Origin: Dorea sp. 5-2
GTDB lineage: Bacteria > Bacillota > Clostridia > Lachnospirales > Lachnospiraceae
Assembly: GCF_000403455.2 (NCBI RefSeq)
Contig: NZ_KE159794.1
Coordinates: forward strand, 1-64,000
Direction of reading: 5' to 3'
Length of the DNA stretch: 64,000 bases
How positions within the stretch are numbered: the stretch's first letter is position 1; every line of letters starts with the position of its first letter. The notes beneath the pieces are model-generated. The model did no database searches. It was not told where the DNA came from and worked only from the letters and a program-made list of their open reading frames with translations. The position numbers and the translations under genes are program-made. Below are positions 52,363 to 60,553 of the stretch, piece by piece.

Positions 52363-52824
52363 CTAATACTGAATCTCCCCGCACGCGATCATCGCGCCTG
52401 CATCCCCCGAAGGCTGTGTCCGAAAATCATCCGCCTTCTCATGTATGATAACCGTATGCCCAATAACGTCCTCCGGATAAAACCTCCCTGTATACACCGC
52501 CATCCATGCCGTTCCATTATTGCTGAGCAGCGGCGGCAGATCGCCCGCATGCGCCGGATGCAGAGTATCCGCAGGATTATAATGTCCGCCGGCAGAAGAG
52601 AATTCTCCCTGTTCATTTTCCGTACATGCGCTTCCGGTATGGATGTGGAAGCCGTGATATCCCTGATCGCCCTCTCCTGATCTCTCCGGCAATCCCTGAA
52701 CAGACGCCACAAGTACCGTTCCTCCGTATGTCTCGTAAAAATCGACTCTTCCTTTGATGTCCGGGTGGGTATTATTTCCCTTAATCTTGGCATATGCAGC
52801 GGGAATTTCCTTGATATTTATCAT
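52363..52824 (-). CDS. Cu/Zn superoxide dismutase family protein without signal peptide
   Basis: 153 residues. The metal ligands are all present: H60 and H62 in GFHIHTG, H81 in GGHYNP, H89, H92 and D95 in HPAHAGDLPPL, H128 in VIIHEKADDF. C67 and C148 correspond to the conserved disulfide. The electrostatic-loop Arg of classical SodC is replaced by Ile/Ala in GAMIACGE, so dismutase rate may differ. Unlike most bacterial SodC it has no signal peptide, which is usual for Clostridial members. AGGAG before the ATG. Monocistronic. Confidence 0.85.
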   Translation of the reverse strand: MINIKEIPAAYAKIKGNNTHPDIKGRVDFYETYGGTVLVASVQGLPERSGEGDQGYHGFHIHTGSACTENEQGEFSSAGGHYNPADTLHPAHAGDLPPLLSNNGTAWMAVYTGRFYPEDVIGHTVIIHEKADDFRTQPSGDAGAMIACGEIQY

Positions 52825-52939
52825 GTATGATCACACTCCTTGTGCAATCTTATGAATGCGGACGGGGAATTATGCATAAGCAAAATATTCTGAATCGTTT
52901 TAAATTTATAAGTTTGTTCTGTCGCAAAATTCTGCCTTC

Positions 52940-52967
52940 TTGACAATCTATCTGTTTTTCTTATCCT
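52940..52967 (+). promoter_or_regulatory. Promoter for the small gene(s) at 53 kb
   Basis: TTGACA (52940-52945), 16 bases, TATCCT (52962-52967), reading toward the remnant at 52997 and the small gene at 53106. Confidence 0.5.
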
Positions 52968-52996
52968 ATAAATCTTAAAAGACAATACATCCATTT

Positions 52997-53101
52997 ATGT
53001 TGACGAATCCTTTGAAAAAGGACATTTGCCTTTTAAAGCATAAAACAGACAAGATTCAAATTATTGATCCTATTGAATTTATCAGACAGACAGGAGACTA
53101 A
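52997..53101 (+). pseudogene. Remnant of a small gene, possibly a PIN-toxin C-terminus
   Basis: A 34-codon open frame ending DKIQIIDPIEFIRQTGD, with its stop 4 bases before the next gene's ATG. The II-DPIEF end resembles the last strand and helix of PIN-domain toxins, and a second short open frame on the same bases suggests decay. It is too short to be functional on its own. Tentative. Confidence 0.35.
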
Positions 53102-53105
53102 GAAA

Positions 53106-53345
53106 ATGACTAATATAAGCACTGCAGAGATTTTAGACAAAGGTATTAACTGTCTTCTGGAAAAATTGGGGACTGTAGAAACAGAACAATTTATCTCCAT
53201 TATCATCAGGGAAAAATCCGATTACACAAAATGGCGGAGACAATATTTTGACGCTATGAGCGCTGAAGAATTTAACGACGCTGCTGTTGCTTATGCAAAA
53301 TCCCATCCCTTTCAAGCGAAAAAAAATTTACATCCAATCGAATAA
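53106..53345 (+). CDS. Small helical protein, possible antitoxin
   Basis: 79 residues from MTNISTAEILDKGINCLLEK; AGGAG is 9 bases before the ATG. Mostly helical and acidic, ending in a basic KSHPFQAKKN stretch. The sequence TVETEQFISIIIREKSDYTKWRRQYFD recalls small antitoxin-like proteins encoded beside PIN toxins. Followed by a strong terminator. AT-rich relative to its surroundings. Function by guess. Confidence 0.55.
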   Translation: MTNISTAEILDKGINCLLEKLGTVETEQFISIIIREKSDYTKWRRQYFDAMSAEEFNDAAVAYAKSHPFQAKKNLHPIE

Positions 53346-53367
53346 GCAATTATTTGGCAAAATTTTG

Positions 53368-53391
53368 AGGGCTGTAGAACAGCCCTTTTTT
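53368..53391 (+). terminator. Terminator of the small gene at 53106
   Basis: AGGGCTGT (53368-53375), three-base loop, ACAGCCCT (53379-53386), then T6. Confidence 0.85.
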
Positions 53392-53471
53392 GAAAGTCTC
53401 ATATTTCAGATATCCTCCCATTTCTCTTGAAATCAGTCGAAGAGGTTTGTCAGGTTAAACGAATGTAGTAT

Positions 53472-54297
53472 CTACATTAGCGTCCTGATCTCTGTCATCC
53501 TGTTAAAAAACGGATCCTCCACAATCAGCGACAGGAAATCTTCATCCATAATCCTCAGATTGTGGATCAGTTCCAGGAACACCTCATCTAACCTTTTACT
53601 TTGACTTTCCAAGTCTCTAAACCGAGGGGGCAGAAGTTCCAGATATTTTCGGAAATAATCCAGTATCCCTTCCTGCGCCCGCAGAAAGCAATTGATATCT
53701 GCTTCACTTCTGGTCTCTTCCACATAAACCGGGCTACCTTCATCATCAAATCCACATATGCAAGGATGCGGTGCGGTCAGAATCGTTTCCAACACATAAT
53801 AATCCTCATAGATACTGCTCACTTCCGTCCCTATCAGACTAGCCGATCGTTCCGCTGAAGTTCCGCATCTTCTTGTCCCATAAAATGATGTAATATCCAA
53901 TCCCTTATCTGCCATGAATTCTGGTTCCAATTGTAAGAAATACAATCCTTTTAAATGATGATGCTGATTCTTCAGGCAATCCCCATGTCCGGCTAATCCG
54001 CTTTTTCTGCAACAGATCCTTTCCCCTGATATCCAGGAGGGCAACCCCGCGCACTCTGCAAATGTCCCCAATTTTTTTAGCAATTGCCTTACAGGATCCC
54101 GGTCGGGCAACAACAATGATCAGCGTTACGCCTCTTTCCAGTATCTGGCTTAGGAAACATATTTCCTTTCCGTAGAGCTCTCCTTCTTCCTGAAAACTCT
54201 CCAGAAGACCGACGATTTCGAATCCGTCCTCCAGAGAAAGAAGCGCCTTCTCTGTCTCTGTGCCTAATCCGTATAAACCGATATTTATAATAGGACT
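53472..54297 (-). pseudogene. Frameshifted remnant of a Rossmann/HAD-type glycosyl or phosphatase-like protein
   Basis: Two parts of one ancestral protein are in different frames. From 54297 one frame reads PIINIGLYGLGTETEKALLSLEDG, ERGVTLIIVVARPGSCKAIAKK and VALLDIRGKDLL, a Rossmann N-terminus seen in large HAD-containing proteins of Clostridia; it ends at a stop near 53910. A second frame, open to 53472, carries the matching C-terminus, with DYYVLETILTAPHPCICGFDDEGSPVY and LIVEDPFFNRMTEIR. The middle HAD region is missing and no start codon precedes the first part. The apparent 214-codon gene starting at 54116 is therefore out of frame for its first third and is not real as such. Confidence 0.7.
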
Positions 54298-54725
54298 CTA
54301 TGTTTTTACTATTTCTTCCACGACAGGAGTCGTATCAATATTTGACCTTAATTGCTCACAGAAAACTTCAAACTCTTTATTCCACAGATAATTTCTTGCT
54401 TTTTCTTTATCGCACTTAATATATGTTCCTTCTTTTGGCAAGTCTAATCTGTCACTTCTAACATTTTCAATTATACAACTATTTTCATTTCCCTGCAGAT
54501 CCATATCTATAGTTATTATATGGGAAGTCATTAAAAATGCAGATGCAATATCAATGTCTTCCTCAATAAGCGCCTTTAATGTGCCGATACTGCAACTAGT
54601 AACAACCCATTTTTGACCATAACGAATTTCATAAAAAATATATTCCAAATACAATCTTCCAATCCGTATAACATCATCAAAATATAGGTTATTCTCGATC
54701 TGCCACCCCTCTAAACTACACGAAA
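54298..54725 (-). pseudogene. Truncated AT-rich gene fragment (118 codons from a TTG)
   Basis: An open frame on the minus strand without an ATG. It can be read from about 54725 (SLEGWQIENNLYFDD, then LYLEYIFYEIRYGQKWVVTS) to a TAG at 54298-54300. The only plausible start, TTG at 54652-54654, has no ribosome site. The TAG is in the same frame as the Rossmann fragment that follows at 54297, as if two fragments were joined. Likely a remnant; family not recognised with confidence. Confidence 0.4.
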
Positions 54726-54727
54726 AT

Positions 54728-54769
54728 CAAAAACCGGTGATGTATAGATTCATTTCTACACATCACCGG
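54728..54769 (-). terminator. Terminator of the transglutaminase-like surface protein gene
   Basis: CCGGTGATGTATAGA and TCTACACATCACCGG pair with one mismatch around a short loop; on the minus strand a T-rich run follows. Confidence 0.75.
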
Positions 54770-54843
54770 ACAATTATTTCTCACATGATCCTACTCATTT
54801 TTTACATACATATCCTCACGGATCAGGTGGCCTGCCAAGACTC

Positions 54844-56898
54844 TTAAGCTACCCAGGCTCCATTTTCATTTACATAAAATTCCCCAATCCATGTATCCGC
54901 CGCCATAGAACCGTTCGGATTCAAGTAATACCAGGTCCCATTGATTTTCTGCCAACCCGTTGCCATTGCTCCGCTTCCGGTCAGATAATACCAGATCTCG
55001 TCAACCTTCTGCCAACCTGTTGCCATCGCTCCGCTTCCAGTCAGATAATACCAGGAACCGTTGATCCTCTGCCACCCCGTTGCCATCGCTCCACTACCTG
55101 TCAAGTAATACCAGGAACCGTTGATCCTCTGCCAACCCGTCGCCATTGCTCCGCTTCCGGTCAGATAATACCAGGTCTCGTCGACCTTCTGCCAACCCGT
55201 TGCCATTGCTCCACTACCAGTCAAGTAATACCAGGAACCGTTGATCCTCTGCCAACCCGTCGCCATCGCTCCGCTTCCGGTCATGTAATACCATGAGCCA
55301 TTGATCTTCTGCCAGCCTACTGCCATATAGCCGCTGCTGTTAAACCAATACCACTCACCATTAATTTTCTCCCAAGTGTTATGAGGATAGGTACCATCCG
55401 GATACTGGAACCACCAACCAACGCCATTGAGCTTCCAGTCACCGTCTGCTGATTCCTCAGAATCTCCGGAGCTATCTCCTCCATCTCCTTCGGAATCGCC
55501 TCCAGATCCATCTCCTTCTGTACCACCTCCAGATCCGTCTCCTTCTGTGCTGCCTCCGGAGCCATCTCCTTCTGTACCACCTCCAGATCCGTCTCCTTCC
55601 GTGTTGCCTCCGGAGCCATCTCCAGTCCCGCCTGTATCGGTATATTGAACAGAACAGGCCATTGTCCCGCTGTAATTATCTGCAGGTGTGTAAGACGCGC
55701 TTAATTGAATATCCACATCATCACTGGACCAATCTGTATTCATCAATGTGTACGCCGCCAAATTATACAATACCGTAGCATAAGCTGATGCATAATCCGG
55801 TGCATTCGAAGCCTTTCTTGTAATATCAATGTTGAAACTGGTATCTCTTGCAGCTATATGCTGCTTCACCGTATCCACAAGCGGATCTGACCATTTGGAT
55901 ATTTCCCCGGATTTTATAAAATAATTCTGCTCCAGGGAATTAGATTCATATCCGGCAACCGGCTTGTGGTCGGAATGCACCTTCGTTGTAATGTCATCGT
56001 TGAGTCCGAAATACAAGCGGTTAAGATCAACGTTGGGCTCCTCGTATCCTGCATCATTCCATGTGGTATCTACCTGATACCATTTCCCTTCTATCTTGAC
56101 CGCCGTCCATACATGACCGTTGCCTGTCATCCTTCCGGTAGGAATGTTCACCTTATTAAGAAGCATCACATAAGCCCTGTGATAGGCTTCACAAGTACCA
56201 GTCCCCCGCGCAAGCGTTCCTTCGGCAGAGCAATATTTACCCGAGCTGTCATATACACAGTTCTCCACTAGCCAGTCATTCAGCCATAGTGCCTTATCAT
56301 AATCCGTAGAACAGTTGGCAAGGCATTCCCCTGCAACACGATCTACGATCTCTTCTACTGATGGATAATTGCTGTCTTGGATCTGTAAATTGATACTGTA
56401 CACACCATATCCCGTCCGGATATAGTCAAGCATGTTGTCTTCTGCTCTCTGATAAAGGGCACTGAAGCCGATATAATACGTTCCGGACGCACAAAAGGTA
56501 AACTCAAAAGTATTCTCCGTCGAATACACACTATTTTGCCCCCAACTTACATCATAGACCGAAACGTACTCCGTACCGTCATATACCATTAAAGAATCAA
56601 TTCGGTACTTAACTTGAGAGCCCGCGGCTATAGCCCCACTAGGATCCTCCATGCTAAACTTAAATGTAGTTGGCTGACCGCATTTCACATCAGCCGGATA
56701 AGTAATGTTAAACTTAAGCCCGTTGGTTTTGTGGGTAACCGTATGTGTCAATTCACCGGCTGCCGCCCTGTCAATGGCAACTGTCCCCGTTGCCTCCTGG
56801 TTCTCAACAGATTCTGCCAAAGCTATTATGGGATACTGTAAAATAAGTGAAAATGACAGCGCATATGCCGCCAGGTGTTTAAAGATTTTTGATTTCAT
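54844..56898 (-). CDS. Secreted transglutaminase-like protein with cell-wall-binding repeats
   Basis: 684 residues; AGGAG is 7 bases before the ATG. Signal peptide 1-28 (hydrophobic core then ALAES). A beta-sandwich domain (about 45-185), then a transglutaminase/protease-like domain with the triad Cys in GTCEAYHRAYVMLL, His in GNGHVWTAVK and Asp in VDTTWND. A Gly/Ser/Glu/Asp linker of GGGTEGDGS-type repeats (about 420-480) and eight 20-residue choline/cell-wall-binding repeats (WYYLTGSGAMATGW type) end the protein. Surface-bound hydrolase or cross-linking enzyme; related proteins of Clostridia are peptidases. AAs in linker and repeats are near-identical, so DNA slippage is possible. Confidence 0.92.
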   Translation of the reverse strand: MKSKIFKHLAAYALSFSLILQYPIIALAESVENQEATGTVAIDRAAAGELTHTVTHKTNGLKFNITYPADVKCGQPTTFKFSMEDPSGAIAAGSQVKYRIDSLMVYDGTEYVSVYDVSWGQNSVYSTENTFEFTFCASGTYYIGFSALYQRAEDNMLDYIRTGYGVYSINLQIQDSNYPSVEEIVDRVAGECLANCSTDYDKALWLNDWLVENCVYDSSGKYCSAEGTLARGTGTCEAYHRAYVMLLNKVNIPTGRMTGNGHVWTAVKIEGKWYQVDTTWNDAGYEEPNVDLNRLYFGLNDDITTKVHSDHKPVAGYESNSLEQNYFIKSGEISKWSDPLVDTVKQHIAARDTSFNIDITRKASNAPDYASAYATVLYNLAAYTLMNTDWSSDDVDIQLSASYTPADNYSGTMACSVQYTDTGGTGDGSGGNTEGDGSGGGTEGDGSGGSTEGDGSGGGTEGDGSGGDSEGDGGDSSGDSEESADGDWKLNGVGWWFQYPDGTYPHNTWEKINGEWYWFNSSGYMAVGWQKINGSWYYMTGSGAMATGWQRINGSWYYLTGSGAMATGWQKVDETWYYLTGSGAMATGWQRINGSWYYLTGSGAMATGWQRINGSWYYLTGSGAMATGWQKVDEIWYYLTGSGAMATGWQKINGTWYYLNPNGSMAADTWIGEFYVNENGAWVA
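54880..55340. repeat. Tandem 60-bp repeats encoding the cell-wall-binding modules
   Basis: About eight copies of a 60-base unit, each coding 20 residues with Trp-Tyr-Tyr and Gly-Ser-Gly. Two sub-types alternate (RINGSWYY and KVDETWYY), suggesting duplication of a two-unit block. Confidence 0.85.
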
Positions 56899-57003
56899 AA
56901 ACCATCTCCTCTCTCATGTAATAATATTTTTTTATGTTTTCTTCATTGTATAATAAGAAGCCTTTTTTATCAAGTAACATTTTTAACCACGGGTATATGA
57001 AAA

Positions 57004-57024
57004 GGCAGTACCTTCGGTACTGCC
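57004..57024 (-). terminator. Terminator of the XRE-cupin gene
   Basis: GGCAGTACC (57004-57012), 3-base loop, GGTACTGCC (57016-57024), followed by CTTTTC on the minus strand, 23 bases after the stop codon. Confidence 0.8.
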
Positions 57025-57047
57025 GTCATAAAACACCTCATATCCCT

Positions 57048-57596
57048 TTATAATAGTGTAGGAGTAAAGACTCCCAGCAACCGCAGGTCTTCTTCTCCAT
57101 GGTTCATAAGCCGGTGCGGCTGAGTGGACGGAAAATGGATGGATTCGTCTTTATTTACGACAAATTCCCGTCCTTCGATCTCCACTGTCAGGATCCCGTT
57201 CAGCACAAGGTAGAATTCTTCCCCCATATGCGCGTGTTCCTCCACCTGCTCAAAGAACGGCTCCATCACAAGGTTAAAGCAGTCTATGATCCGTCCGTCG
57301 AATTTCCCGCTCAGTACATTGATCTGCTTATAGATCTTCTGCAATCCACCCAACGCTTGATCGTCGCATTTCCGGATATATTCCGGCGTCTCCTGCTGCA
57401 GGTTGAACAGGTCTTTCAGCGGGCTCCCCAATGCATCGGCGATCTTCTTCAAAGTAACGACAGTTGGCGCCTGTTTCCCGTTCTCGATCTGCGAGAGAAA
57501 GCTTGTTGAAATCCCTGCTTTCCCGCTTAATTCAGCCAACGTCAGGCCCTGCGTCTTTCGCAATTTTTTTATTTTTAATCCAAGATTGTTTTCCAT
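57048..57596 (-). CDS. XRE-family regulator with C-terminal cupin domain
   Basis: 182 residues. HTH_3 at 5-62 (IKKLRKTQGLTLAELSGKAGISTSFLSQIENGKQAPTVVTL), then a cupin (about 110-180) with EEHAHMGEEFYLVLNGILTVEIEGREFVVNKDESIHFPSTQPHRLMNHG; the His/Glu metal or ligand site is intact. This class (PuuR/SutR type) often senses amino-acid or polyamine derivatives and controls adjacent transporters. It precedes the peptidase-like and opp genes in gene order, so it is the likely regulator. Weak ribosome site (AAGAAAA). Confidence 0.9.
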   Translation of the reverse strand: MENNLGLKIKKLRKTQGLTLAELSGKAGISTSFLSQIENGKQAPTVVTLKKIADALGSPLKDLFNLQQETPEYIRKCDDQALGGLQKIYKQINVLSGKFDGRIIDCFNLVMEPFFEQVEEHAHMGEEFYLVLNGILTVEIEGREFVVNKDESIHFPSTQPHRLMNHGEEDLRLLGVFTPTLL

Positions 57597-57613
57597 GATG
57601 TTTTCTTATATAA

Positions 57614-57625
57614 CACAGATCTGTG
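57614..57625. promoter_or_regulatory. Perfect 12-bp palindrome upstream of the XRE-cupin gene
   Basis: CACAGATCTGTG at 57614-57625, 18 bases before the start codon at 57596; a candidate autoregulatory operator. Confidence 0.4.
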
Positions 57626-57749
57626 CCTTTACTTTCTCCTCCTCTATTAGATTGACAGAATCTTCCAATTCTGCCGCCATTCCAATTATACTCTAATTTA
57701 CAATCTTTTGTTAACAAAATTATAAATATCTATCAACTCCGCTCAATTA

Positions 57750-59417
57750 TTACGAATATATCTTGATATAGTGATCTACGATCTTTTCTAATATATGAAG
57801 CGGTGCAGAACCATACCTGAGTATTTCTTCATGATAAGCTCTCACATCGAATCTGTCCTTCAAAATCCGCTGCGACCGTTCTCTGAACTCATGCATCTTA
57901 AGGCTCCCGTACTTGTATGCCAATGCCTGTGCCGGCATGTCGACAGAATACCGAAGTGTCTCCATATGGATCTCCGTCTCTGTCAGATTCGTATTCTCCT
58001 TCATGAAACTGCGCGCCTTCTCCATACTCCATCCCATGGCGTTAAGCCCCGTATCCACCGCCAGCCGGCAGCACAGCACCAGATCCCATACGTATCTCCC
58101 ATACAAGTCGTACAGATCGTATACCCCCATCTCTCCTGCGAGATCAGCGGCATATTCTGCCCATCCGTCCGCATAAGCCGTATTAAAATGTTCCCGGCAG
58201 ATAAGGGGAAGGCTTTCGTCCTCTGCGATCAGATTCGTCTGGAAATGATGCCCTGGCAGGAGCTCATGCGCGACGATCGCCGCCGTGCGGATCTGGGATC
58301 TTCGTTCAAGCTCTGCGGCGCTGTAATAGAATACTCCCTCTTTCTCCTCACCGATCGGCACCGAATAATACCCCCACGATGTCGTCCCTTCTTTACTCTT
58401 CGGGAGCGCCTGGCAGCGGCATCCTGCTTTGGGCTGACGCAGAAAGAACCTGCAAAGCTCTGGTTCTATCTTTCTCTGTACAGTATCAAACCGTCTCTTT
58501 AGCTCCTCCGGCGTATTGTCGAAACAGATCCTGTTCTTCTTAAGGTACTCCCCAAACTCCTGGATATCATAAGTCATCCCAAGCTTCTGTATGATCCGGC
58601 GCATCTTATCCTGTGTAATCTTCAGATTCTCCAGCCCGAGCGCGTGCAGTTCCTCCGGCTTCAGCGGATACGACGTATAAGTAACGATCTGGCTGCGGTA
58701 ATATTCTTCCCCTCCGTTCATATGGCATAGTCCCGGCAAGATCCTCTTATGTTCTGCGTTATAACGATCCCTGATCTCCCCGATCATCCATTCCAGGGTA
58801 TCGTTAAACTGTATGACCGCCTTCTCTATGCGTTCCTTTGCCGCTTTCGGCGCCGGAACTTTGATCCCCTCCCGATTCCATGGCTGCAGCTTCGTATCCT
58901 GACGGCAGCGCAGGCTTTCAAGAAGGCGTATCACGATCTCAACCTGCTCGTCCGGAAGAACGATGCCGCGGCTCTCCTGCTCCTTTAATTTCCACAACAT
59001 CTCTTTTAGCTTCTGCGGGAACTGAGAAAGAAGCGTCTCGTATCGTTCCAGATCCTCTCTTGTCTCGATGGAATAAGTTTCTAACCGCTTCACGACGTAA
59101 GGCAGCGGCGTCGTATTATGGGTCAGATTGAATTTGTACCAGTAATATTTTCCGTTTCTGATGTTATATTCACAGAAATCCCTGCATATTTCCAACACTG
59201 CCCGCTCTTCCCAGGTGATGTCCGAAGACTCTGACCACGTATGGATCTTGCCGATCATCTCTTCGCTCTCCCGGATGTTCTTCTTCGCTCTTTCTTCGGA
59301 CAGATCGAACAGCTGCCCCTCACGGAAGTCAGACTTGATAAAGCTGCTGAAATCATTGATATGGATACGATGATAGTATCCGTCAAGCTCCTTTCGGAAT
59401 TCCTCTCTTATCTTCAT
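57750..59417 (-). CDS. DUF885-family zinc peptidase-like protein
   Basis: 555 residues from MKIREEFRKELDGYYHR; AGGAGG is 8 bases before this ATG, so 12 upstream codons are dropped. Nearly all helical, no signal peptide. The putative metal motif is HELLPGHHFQ near residue 395, with a downstream Glu in ADGWAEYAADLAGEMG, the pattern HExxPGH...E of DUF885. These are predicted M2/M32-like carboxypeptidases of unknown substrate. It follows oppF by about 180 bases and shares its family with the partial gene at the right window edge. Confidence 0.85.
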   Translation of the reverse strand: MKIREEFRKELDGYYHRIHINDFSSFIKSDFREGQLFDLSEERAKKNIRESEEMIGKIHTWSESSDITWEERAVLEICRDFCEYNIRNGKYYWYKFNLTHNTTPLPYVVKRLETYSIETREDLERYETLLSQFPQKLKEMLWKLKEQESRGIVLPDEQVEIVIRLLESLRCRQDTKLQPWNREGIKVPAPKAAKERIEKAVIQFNDTLEWMIGEIRDRYNAEHKRILPGLCHMNGGEEYYRSQIVTYTSYPLKPEELHALGLENLKITQDKMRRIIQKLGMTYDIQEFGEYLKKNRICFDNTPEELKRRFDTVQRKIEPELCRFFLRQPKAGCRCQALPKSKEGTTSWGYYSVPIGEEKEGVFYYSAAELERRSQIRTAAIVAHELLPGHHFQTNLIAEDESLPLICREHFNTAYADGWAEYAADLAGEMGVYDLYDLYGRYVWDLVLCCRLAVDTGLNAMGWSMEKARSFMKENTNLTETEIHMETLRYSVDMPAQALAYKYGSLKMHEFRERSQRILKDRFDVRAYHEEILRYGSAPLHILEKIVDHYIKIYS

Positions 59418-59599
59418 ACAGCGTCCCTCCTGCTGGTATATCGTCTGCGTCACGCGCCGGTTCAGACATAAGAGACTGTCGGAAAGCCATGCATTTCTAC
59501 AACGCCGACATTTCTATATTGCAAAAATATCTGTCCATTGTATGAAGATGCTGTTTCCCGGCAGCCCCTTGATATACTTTCGTTTCTTTATTTTTATTT

Positions 59600-60553
59600 C
59601 TATTCCTCTAACATATGGCAAAATGCCGTGTGGGTCTCGCTAAGCTTCGTCTTCCCCGGTATCTGCGTCCTACATTTCTCACAGGCATGAGGGCACCTTG
59701 TATGGAAGGTACATCCGGAAGGCGGATCCGCCGGCGACGGGAGATCTCCGGTCAGGAACTCTTCCTCCCCGGTAAGCCGGTGTCCGATGGAGGGGATCGC
59801 CGACAGAAGCGCCTGTGTATAAGGATGCTTCGGATCCTGAAATAACTCCTGGCGAGACGCCTGCTCCACAACCCTTCCCAGATACATGACGGCGATATTC
59901 TCACACATATAATCAACAACACTCAGATTATGCGAGATAAAGAGATAGGTCAGGTTCAGCTCTTCCTGGAGCTCTTTCAGCAGATTCAGGATCTGCGACT
60001 GAACAGACACATCCAGCGCCGACACCGGCTCGTCTAAGATCACTAGCTTCGGATTCAAGGCCAGCGCACGCGCGATACCGATCCTCTGCCTCTGGCCTCC
60101 CGAGAACTCGTGGGGGAATCTCTTCGCAAATCTTTTATCAAGCCCGGTTAGTTCCATCAGCTCATATACCCTCTGCTGCATCTCTTCGGCGGTCCCCGTC
60201 TTGTAGATCTTCATGGGATCCATGATCGTCTGGCTCACCGTCATACGCGGATTCAGGGAAGCATAAGGATCCTGGAATACCATCTGGACATTCCTGCGGT
60301 ATTCCTTCAGCTCTTTTCCCTTGAGGTGCGCGATGTTCTTGCCGCCAAACATAATGTCTCCGCCCGTCGGCTGATAAAGCCGTATAACCGCACGTGCCGT
60401 CGTAGATTTCCCACATCCGGACTCGCCTACCAGCCCGAAGGTCTTGCCCTCCGGGACTTTGAAAGAGACGCCGTCTACCGCTTTTATCACGACTTTCTTA
60501 TTATTTTTCATAGGGAAATGCACTTTCAGGTCATTCGTTTCCAGCAGATACAT
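59600..60553 (-). CDS. oppF: Oligopeptide/dipeptide ABC transporter ATP-binding protein (second)
   Basis: 317 residues. Walker A GLVGESGCGKSTTARAV, Q-loop, signature LSGGQ-type FSGGQRQRIGIARALAL, Walker B LVILDEPVSALDVSVQ and the OppF-type C-terminal Cys-rich oligopeptide domain (CTFHTRCPHACEKCR). It overlaps oppD by 23 bases; GGAGGAG precedes its ATG. Energises peptide import with OppD; membrane and binding-protein genes are not in this window and are probably beyond its right edge. Confidence 0.94.
   Translation of the reverse strand: MYLLETNDLKVHFPMKNNKKVVIKAVDGVSFKVPEGKTFGLVGESGCGKSTTARAVIRLYQPTGGDIMFGGKNIAHLKGKELKEYRRNVQMVFQDPYASLNPRMTVSQTIMDPMKIYKTGTAEEMQQRVYELMELTGLDKRFAKRFPHEFSGGQRQRIGIARALALNPKLVILDEPVSALDVSVQSQILNLLKELQEELNLTYLFISHNLSVVDYMCENIAVMYLGRVVEQASRQELFQDPKHPYTQALLSAIPSIGHRLTGEEEFLTGDLPSPADPPSGCTFHTRCPHACEKCRTQIPGKTKLSETHTAFCHMLEE

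Noticed and set aside
53472..54116. A 214-residue gene starting at 54116
   Set aside because: Its first 70 codons are out of frame with a recognisable Rossmann domain on the same bases; treated as part of a pseudogene.
54880..55340. 60-bp repeats as a CRISPR-like array
   Set aside because: They encode cell-wall-binding modules in frame and carry no unique spacers.
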